Positions 1 through 11,180 are shown, numbered from the stretch's first letter. The stretch is DNA of 64,000 nt from Saxidomus purpurata (GCA_022818135.1 JAFMSR010000015.1:23839206-23903205), one strand, 5' to 3'. Numbers and translations are program-made. The notes: generated by a model not told the origin, from the letters alone.

Positions 1-195
1 GACAACGTCCCTGCCTCAAAGGTCAAGGTCACACTTCGAGGTTAAAAGTAATGAAATACTGTATGCATGGTAACTCTTTCATGCATGGAAGGATTTTAAA
101 ATTACGTGGCACAATTGTTGAGCACATTGAGAGGACACAGACTGAGAGACGCCTCTTTCGGGGGCATTTGTCACTTGTGAGGGACAGCTCTTGTT
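1..195 (-). repeat. Tandem-core repeat family A, fragment (antisense)
   Basis: This is the reverse complement of the start of the repeat at 41347-42107. Both share the terminus AACAAGAGCTGTCCCTCAC, a block with GAATGCCCCCGAAAG-like sequence, and the core motif TGACCTTGACCTTTGAGG. The copy runs off the left edge of the window and ends at 195 with CAGCTCTTGTT. It has no coding potential. Confidence 0.75.
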
Positions 196-1149
196 CGTAA
201 TTAAGTCTGTACCGTTTACAAAATGATACAGTACGGAATGAAAGTGTTGCTCCAATTGATTCTAATTTTGGAAGAATTCGAAAATGTAGCTTTTGTTATA
301 TTTTCATAAATTATCAAAAGTATTGAAACAACGAATATAAAGTTGCAGTATTTCATTCAACAAGCATCATGACATGGGGACCAACAAACTGCTTGGTACG
401 ACAGAAGAAAATGGATTCATTTATTCCATACATGTTCTGTATTACCTGTATGTTTGCAAAATATGTTGGTAAAAACTTAAGACATATTTACCAGGAAATG
501 CAGTCAGAGTATGCAGGTTGCGTCGAATTTCATTTATCATATGGTACACATGATAACTTTTCACAGTTTGTATGGTTTTATACTTATTGCAGACATTATG
601 ATTAAAAAGAAATTTTTGAAAGACTTCTAACATTGTGTGATGTTTTTGGTTATATTCGTATTAACTGACAAATTGTAACGTCCGTTTTACGATGTTTTGA
701 CGCAGTACAGTGAAAAGAAAACCACATCAATACTGAAAAAAGTAAGACAAAAGGTATGATTATTCTTTGTTTATTGTAGATAAAGGATCGTTGGATACAT
801 TGTTAATTTTAAAGATTTTACCAGAGTGTTTTGGTTTAATTTAAAATTATGCATACATTTTAGGTCGAAAAACGCCCGCCTGATGACGTGTGGACGTCGT
901 TTTTCTACCGACACAATGTACTCTCCCAATAGCAAGTTTTAAATTTTGGTTTTACGATTATTGATAGCCGAGTTATAAAGGAAAACGTACGACACGGCAC
1001 ATGCATAAACTTCGTCGCTAGGTGGTGTCTTAACGCCACTTCGTTGCTAGGTAACCGGCGTCAAATTTAAATAAATGATGTGATTCCATACCTTCAAATA
1101 TAGTCCCTCTAAGTTTCAGGTTAATCTTATAAAGTTTCATTTTGGCCGA
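196..1149. other. AT-rich DNA, nothing recognised
   Basis: Open frames of 60-80 codons occur on both strands (for example 369-605), but they overlap one another, have no recognisable motif and look like chance. I see no repeat shared with the rest of the window and no RNA gene. Confidence 0.5.
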
Positions 1150-1275
1150 GGAACAGCGCGAACTGCCTTAAACCGGAACCCACAATGTCTACAGGATATG
1201 TACGGACGGACGTACGACCGATGTACGACGGACACTCATCGATCCCAATAGCTCACCCTGTGCCACTGGCTCAAG
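1150..1275 (+). repeat. Family B repeat, 3' tail fragment
   Basis: The GTACGGACGGACGTACGAC tract followed by GATCCCAATAGCTCACCCTGTGCCACTGGC-like sequence matches the 3' tail of the full family B copy at 8297-9301 (tract at 9214-9250, then AGCTCACTCTGGCAC). The tandem core is missing. A 96-codon frame that starts here (1185) begins inside the tail and is not a gene. Confidence 0.6.
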
Positions 1276-1524
1276 ACGAATCAACTGATGAAGTTATAAA
1301 AACTGAAAATAATACATTTAAAAGACATTTTACAAGCTGGAATACAGTAGAAATTTTTTTTAACATAAACGACCAAGTAGTACTGGTAACGCAGAGAAGT
1401 TTGAGTTTAGAAATGTTTACGAAATGCATACGTGTTATAACTAACTCTTACCCTGATGGCGGTAAAATATTCTGACTTTGTGACCATTGTAGTCTGGACA
1501 ACCGTGATCATAGTCTGCAGTTAA

Positions 1525-1665
1525 TAGTAGTATAGTAAGAGCTGTATCTTCCTCACTTGTTGTTCCATGTTCCAATATGACTCTCCTTACTGACCCCCTC
1601 CCCTCTCATAGCACTGATGACAGAAAGTCTGCGAGTTTGTCTTGACGTGTCGAAGAGCAGGAAAT
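1525..1665 (+). repeat. Left terminal inverted repeat of the TTAA element
   Basis: It pairs with 6955-7093 in inverted orientation. Identity is high over the first ~60 bp and then patchy, so the copy is old or the ends belong to different family members. Confidence 0.6.
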
Positions 1666-2000
1666 GATCAATTCCTGAAAATCTGAGAGTGTCGCAGACG
1701 ACGGTTCTAACAAATGTGCTAGAAAAGTAGTTTCGGGCTCGGGTGACCCTCCTGAGTCTAAAATAATTAATGGTCTAGCCACTGTCTCTGGCATCCTTGC
1801 AGACTTCCAGGATTCCCGGTGTCAGTAGAGGTAAGGCCCGTTTCAACCTCCAGGACCCCACCGAGTTAAATGCATGGGTCTGCGACACTTTCCGATACCC
1901 TCGCAGACTTCTAGGAACCCCGGTTCCAAGCGAGTTAACACCATCTTCGACCTCTAGGGACCTTCCAGTTTTACAGAGTCGCTTTACACGACTGATTTAG
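1666..2000 (+). repeat. Degenerate internal ~110-bp duplication
   Basis: Blocks such as GCAGACTTCCAGGATTCCCG (1799) and GCAGACTTCTAGGAACCCCG (1911), each followed by a GAGTTAA and a CGACCTC/CAACCTC block, indicate two diverged units about 110 bp apart. Sequence of similar flavour recurs at 5340-5420 and 5690-5790. I cannot assign a function. Confidence 0.4.
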
Positions 2001-2233
2001 CCCCAAGTGTTTTTTTCTATGCATATTAGATATAGAGGAGGAGAGAAGGGTAGGAGGAGGATTACTGGGGATGTGAAAATATCATAGAAAACTATACGGC
2101 GAAATTGTTTAAATACGAGAAAGAAGAGAAAAAGCATTGTGTTAACGTCCATTTATTGTATCCTTTTACAACCAAAAGAAGTAATTCATTTTGTCAAATT
2201 TTTATGTGATGAGTTGTACGATTGACACATCGC

Positions 2234-3797
2234 TTTTGGATCGATTGAATTTATTCAATCGTATCCAAAGTTAACAGAGTATTTCAGACCCTTACGGCCG
2301 AACTCTTAACACAAATTTTTGTCGAATACGACCGAAAAGTAGTTCTATATCACTGTCCTCTGTTTTAAAAATTATATAGTAACAGATCTAAATAATATCA
2401 ATACATTACAGAATAGCATAATATTATGTTGTTGTTTTTTATAATTTGTAACTTAAATCAACGAGGTATCTGTTCTGTATAGAACTATTTTCCTACGCGG
2501 TTTTTATCGTCAGACCGGTGTGACATGAGAAATGTAAGACCCGTGAAATACGTATCGCTACACCGGATACACTAAATTCAGTGTTTCCGCGAGAGCGCGT
2601 TTTCTGCGGTTTTGACGCACTCATTTTGTCAATGACGCAACAGAAAAAGCAAAGAGCGTCTTCTATGACGCAACTAAAATGTGTATGATCAAATTACTAC
2701 AAAAACAACATTTCAAAACCTCTCAAAACGCTTCGAAATGCAAGATAAATTGTTGATAAAATACGCTTCCGGTATGGGATATGTCTAATTTTGACCCTAT
2801 TCCGTCGTCGTTGTCGTCTGATTTCGGATCGACCCGCATTTTGTACCATTGCGTTATTGTGCGTGTTGATTCCTATAATACCGTCATCATAGATCGTAGA
2901 CGCACAACAAGAGATGGTCGACAAACCTTAATAGGGGAAACAAAAACGTCTTTCTGAGTGATTTTAATGGTCATTTTGTAGTCATTTCGATCAGACTGTC
3001 ACTATTGAAAGGGGTTTAAGTGTGCCAAATAATATCCAAGTTTAATGTCTATGGTTGAATGCACTTATGAAAAATTCGCTTTGTGGACAAATTTGACTTT
3101 TGAGATGCAGTGACAAAATGGAAAGCATCCAAAGAGAAACACCTGTTGTCTTGATATCCTTTGATTACCCACCATTTTGTGATGTATCACATGCAGTTTT
3201 ACAGAAGTAAACTGAATAAAACTTCTTAAACACATAGTCATCCCTTTTATTTTTTTTACAATAAAGGGTATGACCCTCGGAGTTTCTAAATGACCCCCAA
3301 ATTATGATACAGGGAATTGGCACCCAGGGTCTTCCTCCTCCATGAAAGCCGGAAGTTGCAATATGACCTTAGCTGTTGGGTGCGACGTTAAATCCGAATT
3401 AATTCGCACAATACAATCAACCTTATGGGCATATCCCATAACTTTTGAATGACATTTAAAGTTGTTCAAACCATAAATTTTCAGTTCAGTTTTGTCAAAA
3501 TCCATTTCTCAGTTACGATTCACAGCTTAATACTTCATAGGGTAGTTGAACATAGTCACTGAATGACATAATGTAAGCACATGGGTTCCTATCTCAAAAG
3601 TAAAGTTTAAACAAATGGTGAAAGGTCAAAATTTGTGGACAGTTTTGTCTCCAGTTAACAATGTTACTCGTGCAAGGGTTGTCCTGATATTCACACATGT
3701 ATGTGTACAGTCTATGTTGTCCTGATATTTACACATGTACGTGTGCAGACTGTGTTGTTCAGAGACAATCGATCCTCCAGCACTTTCAGCCCTTTGA
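2234..3797 (-). mobile_element. Family C element, copy 1 (Helitron/Helentron-like, non-autonomous)
   Basis: Read on the minus strand it starts TCAAAGGGCTGAAAGTGC after an A and ends in a hairpin (GGATACGATTGAAT paired with ATTCAATCGATCC) followed by CCAAAA. The copies at 18252-21162 and 28974-30503 have the same ends and near-identical interiors. GGATCGATTG occurs both near the start and in the terminal hairpin. I see no target duplication. These traits fit non-autonomous Helitron or Helentron relatives, but the classic CTRR end is absent. The interior carries two ~38-bp tandem units (3683-3760), the 3' half of a tRNA-type SINE (3310-3400), and a 67-codon frame (complement 3302-3505) that recurs in other copies only because the repeat recurs. 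Confidence 0.6.
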
Positions 3798-3983
3798 TTT
3801 AATAACGGTTTGCATGGTGTACCATATCCGCAGTGCGTATATAAGATGCAACTGCTCTATTTTCTGCCACGACCACCCTCGGAATAATTATACTATGATC
3901 GTGTATCTTATTCAAAATAACAGAGTAAGTATAGTTTGAGGATCTGCCTTAAACCTAGAGTCGCGTTCCACAATTTACACAGG

Positions 3984-5284
3984 AAGGTGATGATGCAATC
4001 TCGATTGAACATATTTAAGACCAGCAGCGACTCCGATTCCGACAGTTCTCTTGACTCCGAGGACAAAGACCTTTCTAACGTCGACACCGATGGCGATCCC
4101 TGGCAAGAAATAACCTGCCAGGCAGTGAAACAACTTGAGACACTTCATCAGCTCATGAGTCAAAGGGATGGAATCACCGAAAAAGAAGCCAAGCACATCG
4201 TATTCAGAAATCTGAGAGGATCATACAGAACTGCCATGATGGATGAGTTAGGGATGAAGTTACTTTGGATTTAATGCATGAAGCGTGACGCCACGTATAC
4301 AAAGATAAAAGATACAATTAATCAACTCGTGGACAGAAAAGGATTCGACTCTATTAAAGTTCATAAGGTAATGGCTGTGTAATGAGTATTTCCTGTTAAA
4401 TGACCATTTGGAATACTTTGGATGTTACAGTTGTACCTATTTTGTACTGTGGCGCAGTGGTTAGAGCGTCTTCTTTGAGATCAAGAGGTCTTGAGTTCAA
4501 TCCCCATAGGAGCCAAAAAAAAATTTCGTTATTTTTTCTATTTAGTAATTAAATTGAATTAAATGAAAAATTATGCCATTTTACAATTGTCCTTTATTTT
4601 ATCAAGCTGTACAATTACTTGGAAACATAAAAATTGACCGTGCTCATTTTTAAAAGTTCGATATCTCAAAAAGTAAGAAGGTAAAACAATTTCTTTTTTT
4701 CTTATATTAAAGTTCATATACTACTTATAAAAGTTTTATTATCAATAGTGATGTCCCTACTCCGAATCTTTTTTTACAGTCTTGTATATTTACATGCGTG
4801 ATATGTCTCGGGGCAAAATTAGGTAAATTGTATACCCTGGTTTTTGGCATTATTGCATACTTTTTGTTACACATGTTAAGCTTGTAGTATTATAATACAT
4901 GTTTTGTAATTCAACATCGCTTGTAATACTTTTGGAACCTAGAACAAAAATAAATGTTAATAAATATTTTCAAACATACCTATTTCAACTTTTAGTGTAC
5001 TTTTAAATATGGCCAGTATTTCTAAAGTGGGGGTATGGCAACTAAAAACGTAATACATTTTTAATTCAACGGCGAAATGTCTTCAAAATTTGCACACTTG
5101 TTAGTTAAACGATGCAGATTATAAAAATATTAAGTTCAATGTGTTTTGGAATAGTGTCTATTAGACCCCAAATACCTTAAGTATGGAATCTACAAAAAAA
5201 CAATTTCTGCTTGATAAATTCTTGAACAAAATTGAAGCAGGAATTACGTCGGCAGAAGAAGACGAGGTGCAGCTTTCCGAATGA
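3984..5284 (+). pseudogene. Two-exon gene fragment with one internal stop; acidic N-terminus, unknown function
   Basis: Proposed exon 1 is 3984-4378, after an AG at 3981-3982; exon 2 is 5182-5284. The intron runs 4379-5181, with donor GTAATGAG and acceptor CTTAAG. Joined, they give about 164 residues. An acidic Ser/Asp stretch (SSDSDSDSSLDSEDKDLS) is followed by PWQEITCQAVKQL, GITEKEAKHIVF, YRTAMMDELGMKLLWI, an in-frame TAA at 4272-4274, then MKRDATYTKIKDTI and GFDSIKV; exon 2 adds KKQFLLDKFLNKIEAG and a TGA at 5282-5284. The order PW..., G.T..EA, YR, W....KRD..Y.KI, GFD, K.QFLL resembles a hypothetical-protein family that I remember as highly repeated in marine invertebrates, probably transposon-associated; I cannot name it. 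The single stop suggests recent inactivation. Its position inside the TTAA element suggests it belongs to that element. Confidence 0.5.
4440..4560 (+). repeat. tRNA-derived SINE head inside the intron
   Basis: Box A-like TGGCGCAGTGGTTAGAGCG (4449) and box B-like GAGTTCAATCC (4493) are spaced as in a tRNA, and an A-rich run follows at 4516. The acceptor ends (TACTGTG and CATAGGAG) do not pair, so this is a SINE or tRNA pseudogene, not a working tRNA. Confidence 0.55.
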
Positions 5285-6284
5285 TTGAACGTTCAATCGA
5301 GATTCGCCTCATCACCATCCTGTGCCCAAAATCGATAAGTTATGACGGTTTCCACCCTACCCCAGAGGCACTCCTCTCTACCTCCGGGGCACACCTCCCA
5401 CCTTCAGAAGTACTCATCTTACTCCATTTGATTATAATTTCACAGTGTAAAAACAATCGTTAAAGAAGTTCAATACACGAGACATTTCCTAAAGAAGAGA
5501 AGACGAAGCGGAACTTGTTATATTCTCAGTGTAAATCCCAACTAAACACGATCTTGTTACGTGTAAGAGTCACTACAGCTGTTGACGGTCTTTAAAACAA
5601 ACTATGGATGCACATGTCTTTGCACGAATAGCAATAAAAGTATTTTACAATCATGTGTTTAATTTTCTTTAGTTCCTCTACATCGTTTTAAGGGTCTCTG
5701 CAGTCCTAGTGAGGGACTCCGCAATTCCGACGAGGCTTCCCTCCATCCCTCCAAGTACCTCCGCATCTTACCTCAATCGCTCCGAGGATCTTAGGTATTC
5801 TCTGTACGTTTACGGTACGGCAACCCATTTTAAATCTCACAAACGCGAAATTCTTACAGGATCCTTTGTTTACTTCCGCATCGGTAAATTTTTATCCGAC
5901 CTATTTTAACGTGTTTATGTTAAAGACGTTTGGAATATAAAGATTTTAAATCAAACCAATATAGTTTAGGCAAGCGGAAAAGATAAATTTACCTGTGATT
6001 TAGTGTACAACTTCGATAAATTCGACAAAGAAAGTGTGTGACCTACATTTCGAATGGTATGCTTGGCGCGAAATAATCGTTTCAAAAAATGACAACTAGT
6101 CAGGCCGAACGAACACTTTTGATGATAGAGTTGGCAAGTTACAAAAAAATCGTTGTTTTTATGTTGAATTCCGAGTTTTGTAATTTGAAATTCAAGAGTA
6201 CCTAGTGGTTCCATAATAATGTATTACGATGTTCCGGCAGTTTATGAACAATATCGGATAAAAGACTTAAAACTTATTCGGTCG
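5285..6284. other. No gene seen; C-rich degenerate blocks
   Basis: Blocks at 5340-5420 and 5690-5800 are rich in CCTC/CTCCG and resemble 1799-1960. The remaining short frames show no motif. Confidence 0.4.
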
Positions 6285-6480
6285 ACTAGTTGCCTTTTAA
6301 TGTCTCCGGTCTGACTAGTTGTGATCAAACCCGCGTAGGAAAATAGTTCTATACGGAACAGATACCTCGTTGGCTTTTAATTATAAGAAAAACAATATAA
6401 TATTATGCTATTCTGAAATGTTTTGATATTATTTAGATGTGTTACTATATAATTTTTAAAACAGAAGACAGTATAGTCTT
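6285..6480 (+). mobile_element. Family C fragment (copy 6)
   Basis: The stretch with CCGCGTAGGAAAATAGTTCT, the AATATAATATTATGCTATTC block and ATTTTTAAAACAGA matches 30240-30380 of copy 3. The adjoining TCCGGTCTGACTAGTTGTGA is shared instead with copy 5 (15963-16230), which marks a subfamily. The terminal hairpin is missing. Confidence 0.6.
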
Positions 6481-6954
6481 TTCCGAAATCGGAATTTTGT
6501 ACAAAACACTAAAATTTCTTTCGGAAAAGAATAATAAGGTATACCGTAACCATCCTGACACATGTAGGGCATCTGACTTGAGCAAGACTTAAAGAAGGCA
6601 AGGTTTCATTTGCTCAACGACTGCATTTGTTCATCGCAAAAACAGCCTATTGTTAAAGGAGACACGATGTCTTTGTAACCCTAGAAATGTACGTCATTAT
6701 GCTAATGAATCTTTCATTTCTCACGTAAAATAATCGAATGAACTGGGTTGGTTTTTGTAATCGAAATTCTGTACAATTTTCCCGCGTCAAAGCCACGCAT
6801 CTCATTGTCCGATTTTCCCGCCTCTGACTGACCTTTATAGGTCGTTGACCTGTATTTCCTGACTTTTATTTTTCTAGAACATTCACAACGGGGTCTGAAA
6901 CGGTCTAACACTTTCAGGAAGCCATGCCCGAGGGAGTCTACAAAGGCCCCTTAC

Positions 6955-7093
6955 TCATTCCCATTGTTTCTGCTCTGCGACACGTCAAGTCAAATTCGAA
7001 GACTTGCATCAGTGCAATGGGAGGGGGATCACTTAGGTCATATTGGAACATGGAACACTAAAAAGAGAAGATACAGCGCTTACTATACTACTG
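6955..7093 (-). repeat. Right terminal inverted repeat of the TTAA element
   Basis: Inverted partner of 1525-1665; TTAA follows at 7094-7097. Confidence 0.6.
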
Positions 7094-7097
7094 TTAA

Positions 7098-7589
7098 ATA
7101 TTCAGTCAGAAAGTTTTTCAATTAATATCCACATTGACTATTAAAGATACATGTACTTTTAAAGTTTAAAGACCGACAAAACTATTTTTTAAAGTTAGCA
7201 GGGTGGAGGTATTAGGTAATAGGCTTACATAATTGTCTTTCTTCGCCTGCTGTGGGTCACGGTAGGGTTGTTGAATTCGGAGGCTTGAATCTTTGAAGAA
7301 GTTTGTTCCAAAACGTTGGGTTTGTGAGCTGATAGAATGCACATAGAAGTGGTGTATTTACCAAGTCAAACTTGTCATTATACTTTCTGCGAGAAGATTT
7401 GCGTTTGCACATATAAGAAGACGCCTTTGTACCTGAAAGTTTGATGCAATATTAATTACAAACATTTCATTATTCAGCACAGAATTCGTATTTAACAAAT
7501 TTCTGTATAACTGTTTTAAGCATTTAAATAGGTTGTTTAAAAATATAAAGATCAGACTAGTTGCAGCTTTAATCAGATTTAAAGTTTTT
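7098..7589. other. No gene or repeat recognised
   Basis: An 83-codon frame on the minus strand (7358-7609) reaches into a neighbouring repeat and lacks recognisable motifs. Confidence 0.4.
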
Positions 7590-8130
7590 CCTATTTGTTG
7601 CCATAGCAACCAGAGTTCTGCATATAATGAAATTCTTAATTGTTTGATACCCCTGAAACTATTGCCAAGTTTCCAATTACTCCCACGTCACTGAAGAATG
7701 TGCATAAAATTACCTTGCATGCAAAACTTGAACCAACATTTATGAGTTCAACAAGTCAGAATGTGTAATAAATTCAGCCAGAGGTTATCTGACCTGATTG
7801 TTCCTATTGTTCCTATAGATATTCCTATTGACTATAATGAAGTTTTAGGTAAATCTAAAGAGTGGTCACCGAGATATGTGCATGATGGCACCTTGCATGC
7901 AAAACTTGGATCCGAAATTTGAACTAAATTCATACAAGAGTTACCTAATTTATCAGTCTGACACCGCTGAAGACTTTAATGACGTTTCAAAGCAATCCAA
8001 TAAGTGGTTACTGAGATAAATCAATGACAGTACTTTACACGCAAAACTTTAACCAAATCTGCAAGCCGACGCTGACACCATCACCGAGGCCAACGTGACT
8101 GTTATATAGCCATCCTTATTCTTCGAATAG
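7590..8130 (+). repeat. Diverged tandem-core repeat (family E)
   Basis: It begins with CCTATTTGTTGCCATAGCAA, also present at 9066 and 43167 in family B. Three diverged units of ~150 bp then share CCTTGCATGCAAAACTTG (7712, 7888; degenerate at 8036). The last unit ends in AACTTTAACCAAATCTGCAAGCCGACGC; family I at 49690-50785 ends with the similar AACTTAACCAAGGTGTGACACAAACGCCGACGC. Confidence 0.5.
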
Positions 8131-8296
8131 GCGGGCTAAAATGTTTAGTTGGTTCCTCGTGACGAATGTAAGAAGACGGTCCAAGTCCCGACCTTGAGGC
8201 ATACCGCCATATGGTTATTTTGTCATTTGTAAACTAATTCTTATTTTTCAATGTTTGCTATAATACTTGAAATCTTTTCTATCAAATTATGAAACA

Positions 8297-9301
8297 AACA
8301 AGAGGGCCAAGATGGCCCTATATCGCTCACCTTGATAAAAGCCCACTTGCCTGGTGGAAGATCGCTAGTCAATGTTATATACCAAATAGGTTTCCCTATA
8401 TACGTCTTTGTAAAACAAGTGACCCTACCCCCGGGCAAGGTCAATTTTGACCCCAGGGGCATAATTTGAACAAACTTTGAAGATGTCTTCTAGGCAATAC
8501 TACATGCCAAACATCTAAGCTCTAAGCCTTGTGGTTTCAGAGAAGATTTTTAAAGTTTTTCCTATATAAGCCTATGTAAAATGAAGTGACCCCCCCCCCC
8601 GTGCGGGGTCAATTTTGGTCCCAGGGTCATAATTTGAACAATCTTGGTAGAGGTCTACTAGCCAATGCTACATACCAAATATCTAAGCTCTTGGCCTTGT
8701 GGTTTCAGAGGAGAAGATTTTAAAAAAAATTCCTATATAGGCCTATGCAAAACTAAGTAACCACCCGGGCAAGGTTAATTTTTACTCCAGGTTCATAATT
8801 TGAACAATCTTGGTAGAGGTCTACTAGACTATTCTACATGCCAAATATCTAAGCTCTAGGCTTTGTGGTTTCAGAGAAGAAGATTTTTAAATTGTTTCCT
8901 ATATAAAGCCTATGCAAAACTAAGTGACCACCCGCGCGGGGTCAATTTTGACCCGGGGTCATAATTTGAACAATCTTGGTAGAGGTCCACTCGACAATGC
9001 TACATGCCAAACACCTCAACTCTAGGCCTTGTGGTTTCAGAGAAGAAGATTTTTTTAAAGTTTTTCCTATTTGTTGCCATAGCAACCAGAGTTCTGCATG
9101 GAATGGAATTCTTTGAACAACTTTGATAGAGCTTCATGCAAGGAACATCCCTGCAAAGTCTCATCAACATTGGCCCAGTGGTTTCAGAGGAGATGTCGTT
9201 TGAAGGAAATGGTGGACGGACGGACGGACGGACGTACGACGGACGCCGGACGGAATGCGATCCTGATAGCTCACTCTGGCACTTTGTGCCAGGTGAGCTA
9301 A
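8297..9301 (+). repeat. Tandem-core repeat family B, full-length copy
   Basis: It starts AACAAGAGGGCCAAGATGGC, with a small palindrome (GGGCC/GGCCC), followed by TATCGCTCACC. It then has four to five units of ~160 bp, each with GGTCAATTTTGACCC, CATAATTTGAACAA and GCCTTGTGGTTTCAGAGA. It ends with a GGACGGACGGACG tract (9214-9250) and AGCTCAC...AGGTGAGCTA, so the ends carry short inverted GCTCACC/GGTGAGC. A second copy lies at 42409-43331. Overlapping 60-107-codon frames here are repeat translations. Confidence 0.75.
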
Positions 9302-10139
9302 TTAAACGAATAGTGATACACATAATTTACTGTGATATTTATATTGGATCTTCTGAGTAATATACAAATGTATATACGTGTTATAATCAAATAAAAAAGG
9401 GAAATGGCAGATGGTGCGTTAAAAGTCTCGTTCAGTATAATATATGCGCCGTTGTACCGGAACAACGACAATGGATCGCAGACGAGAAGACCAGTTAATT
9501 TTGTTTTTTGAGAATTTGAGAAAGCAATAATTTCGCGAAGCAGAAGGTCATGTCGGGCAAGCGGTGCGAATAATCAGGAGAGCAATGGTGGTAAAGGCAA
9601 TAGAGAATCAAGTTAGTTTATTTTTGAAAGTGTATAAACCGTATGTAGATTTATGATATCTTATAATCATGCATGCACATGCGTCTCGGACTAGCATCAT
9701 CAACATCTTTTATGAAAAACCTTTACCATTGAAAAAGCATCGTCGATATATTTTACATTCAAAGCATAAACATCAATCACCAAAGTAAAAATTTACATTT
9801 GATAGTTCATTTGAATGAGTGTTCTATTACAATAAAGCAAATGATTGGTGTATTTTATCATTTTATCCATTTGACTTCGCGTATTTTGCCTCCTAAAGGT
9901 ACCAACCACTACCCGACCCCACCTCTTAAAAATGAAAAAAAAAAACAAAAACACTGGTGATGGTGAATACAACAGTTAGCGTCTCAATGAGCACCTGCTT
10001 AAAAAGTAACGTCTGTTGACGTAACTGCACAGCAGACGATTGCAAATATTCAAGACTCTGTATAATCATGAAAGTACACTTCATATCGCAGACGAATTTA
10101 ACTCGCGTATCAGGGAGTACTTTTCAGCCGGTGTTTACG
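9302..10139. other. No gene recognised
   Basis: AT-rich DNA with an A-run at 9937-9955. Nothing matches elsewhere in the window. Confidence 0.4.
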
Positions 10140-10480
10140 GAATTCCGTTAGGACCATCGTGGTTTCGCGCTGTCGAGAGATCACGATGCCAAAAATAACG
10201 CGTTTTCGTGCTATTAATATCGAGTTTTCTCGTTTTCGCCTTACTGACTGCGAAGGCGAACACGATGGGAGATCGAGGGCGAAAAAGCGAAAACACGATA
10301 TTGATTGCGCGATAACGCGATTATTTTTGCATCGCTGGCCCTACCGGAATACCGTAGGTTTTTCATGAACTGAAACGCTGACCTTCCTAGAAGTTAAACA
10401 AACTATTATCCTAAGGTAAGTTATACATCGTGTTTTCGCGGTTGAGAGGGCGAAAACGCGACACGAGATCGCGAGAACAC
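10140..10480. repeat. CpG-dense palindromic repeat
   Basis: Very rich in TCGCG, GCGAAAAC and GTTTTCGC words, unlike the AT-rich surroundings. The left part (ACGCGTTTTCGTGCTATTAA, 10198) is nearly the inverse of the right part (CGATATTGATTGCGCGATAA, 10297). Related sequence recurs at 10430-10480 and 11040-11180, where GACTGCGAAGGCGAA and CGATGGGAGATC are shared. A 69-codon frame across it is not convincing. Confidence 0.6.
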
Positions 10481-10484
10481 AATT

Positions 10485-11012
10485 CAAATCAATTCAATTC
10501 AATTTACTTTATTTTACGCTGTTACACAATAAACAATTACAGCATTATTTATCTCACTTGCGGCCGTCAACAATATGATTAAAGAATACATTTACACAAA
10601 ATCAAGCATTCTAAACACATATACAATTTACATATCAAATTTTTAAAGAAGAATGAACGCTGTGAGCGAGTTGCCTGGATTTCTTCACATAACCATTCTT
10701 TTTATAATCATGGTTGTTTTCCAAGAAGATGTTTCTGTAGTGTTTGCGAAACGTGTATTATTTATCACAGGTACGGATTTGAACCGGGATTTCATTCCAG
10801 ACAGCCGTAGCAGAATATTGGAAAGTGTATTTTGTATAACGCGATTTAATTAATGGATGAGGAATATCGTTTTTGTTTTGGAACGAAGATTATCGTTTGC
10901 ACCATTAGCGAGTAGGATTGATAAATACACAGGGGCTAAATTATGAAAAGCTTTGTAAATTAAAACACCCATATGGTATTTACAACGTTCCAAGAAGCCA
11001 ACCAATTGAGTT
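10485..11012 (-). pseudogene. LINE 3' end, C-terminal fragment
   Basis: The minus strand from ~11012 encodes GFLERCKYHMGVLIYKAF, then HNLAPVYLSILLANG, followed by a stop at the far end of this frame. The pattern YH...L.YK..HNLAP.YL is typical of the C-terminal tail of non-LTR retrotransposon polymerase proteins. The minus-strand 3' end at 10485-10505 carries short TTGAA/AATTG tandem units, like the simple-repeat tails of CR1/L2-type LINEs. The reverse transcriptase core is absent (5' truncation), and stops follow. Confidence 0.55.
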
Positions 11013-11039
11013 CTTGAAATAGAGGAGCTGACGAATGAT

Positions 11040-11180
11040 CGAACTTCTTCTGACTGCGAAGGCGAAAATACGATGGGAGATCATGGGAGAAAAAGCGGAA
11101 GCACGATATTAATAGCGCAATTACGCGATATTTTCGCGTCAATGTATCGCGTTTCCGCGATTTCGCCCTTGGGACGACAG
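11040..11180. repeat. Second copy of CpG-dense palindromic repeat
   Basis: It shares CTGACTGCGAAGGCGAA, CGATGGGAGATC and GCACGATATTAATAGCGC-like words with 10140-10480. It contains TCGCGTTTCCGCGATTTCGC. Confidence 0.55.

Larger units (their letters stand above)
1525..7093. mobile_element. Candidate 5.6-kb DNA transposon, ~140-bp TIRs, TTAA flanks
   Basis: The two ends are inverted copies of each other: TAGTAGTATAGTAAGAGCTG from 1525, and the complement of 7093 backwards reads CAGTAGTATAGTAAGCGCTG. The similarity continues inward for ~140 bp with small gaps (shared GTTCCATGTTCCAATATGAC and TTGACTTGACGTGTCG-like blocks). TTAA lies directly outside both ends, at 1521-1524 and 7094-7097, as expected for a TTAA target duplication. 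TTAA targets are known for the piggyBac and Kolobok superfamilies. I see no transposase. Inside are a family C copy, a broken two-exon gene and a second family C fragment. The boundaries are seen directly; treating the whole interval as one element is inference. Confidence 0.55.

Noticed and set aside
3302..3505. 67-codon frame found at three places (also 20661-20864 and 29266-29469)
   Set aside because: It recurs because it lies in family C; part of it is the 3' half of a SINE. Repetition is not conservation of a protein.
4448..4513. Genuine tRNA gene
   Set aside because: The acceptor ends do not pair; the A-rich tail points to a SINE.
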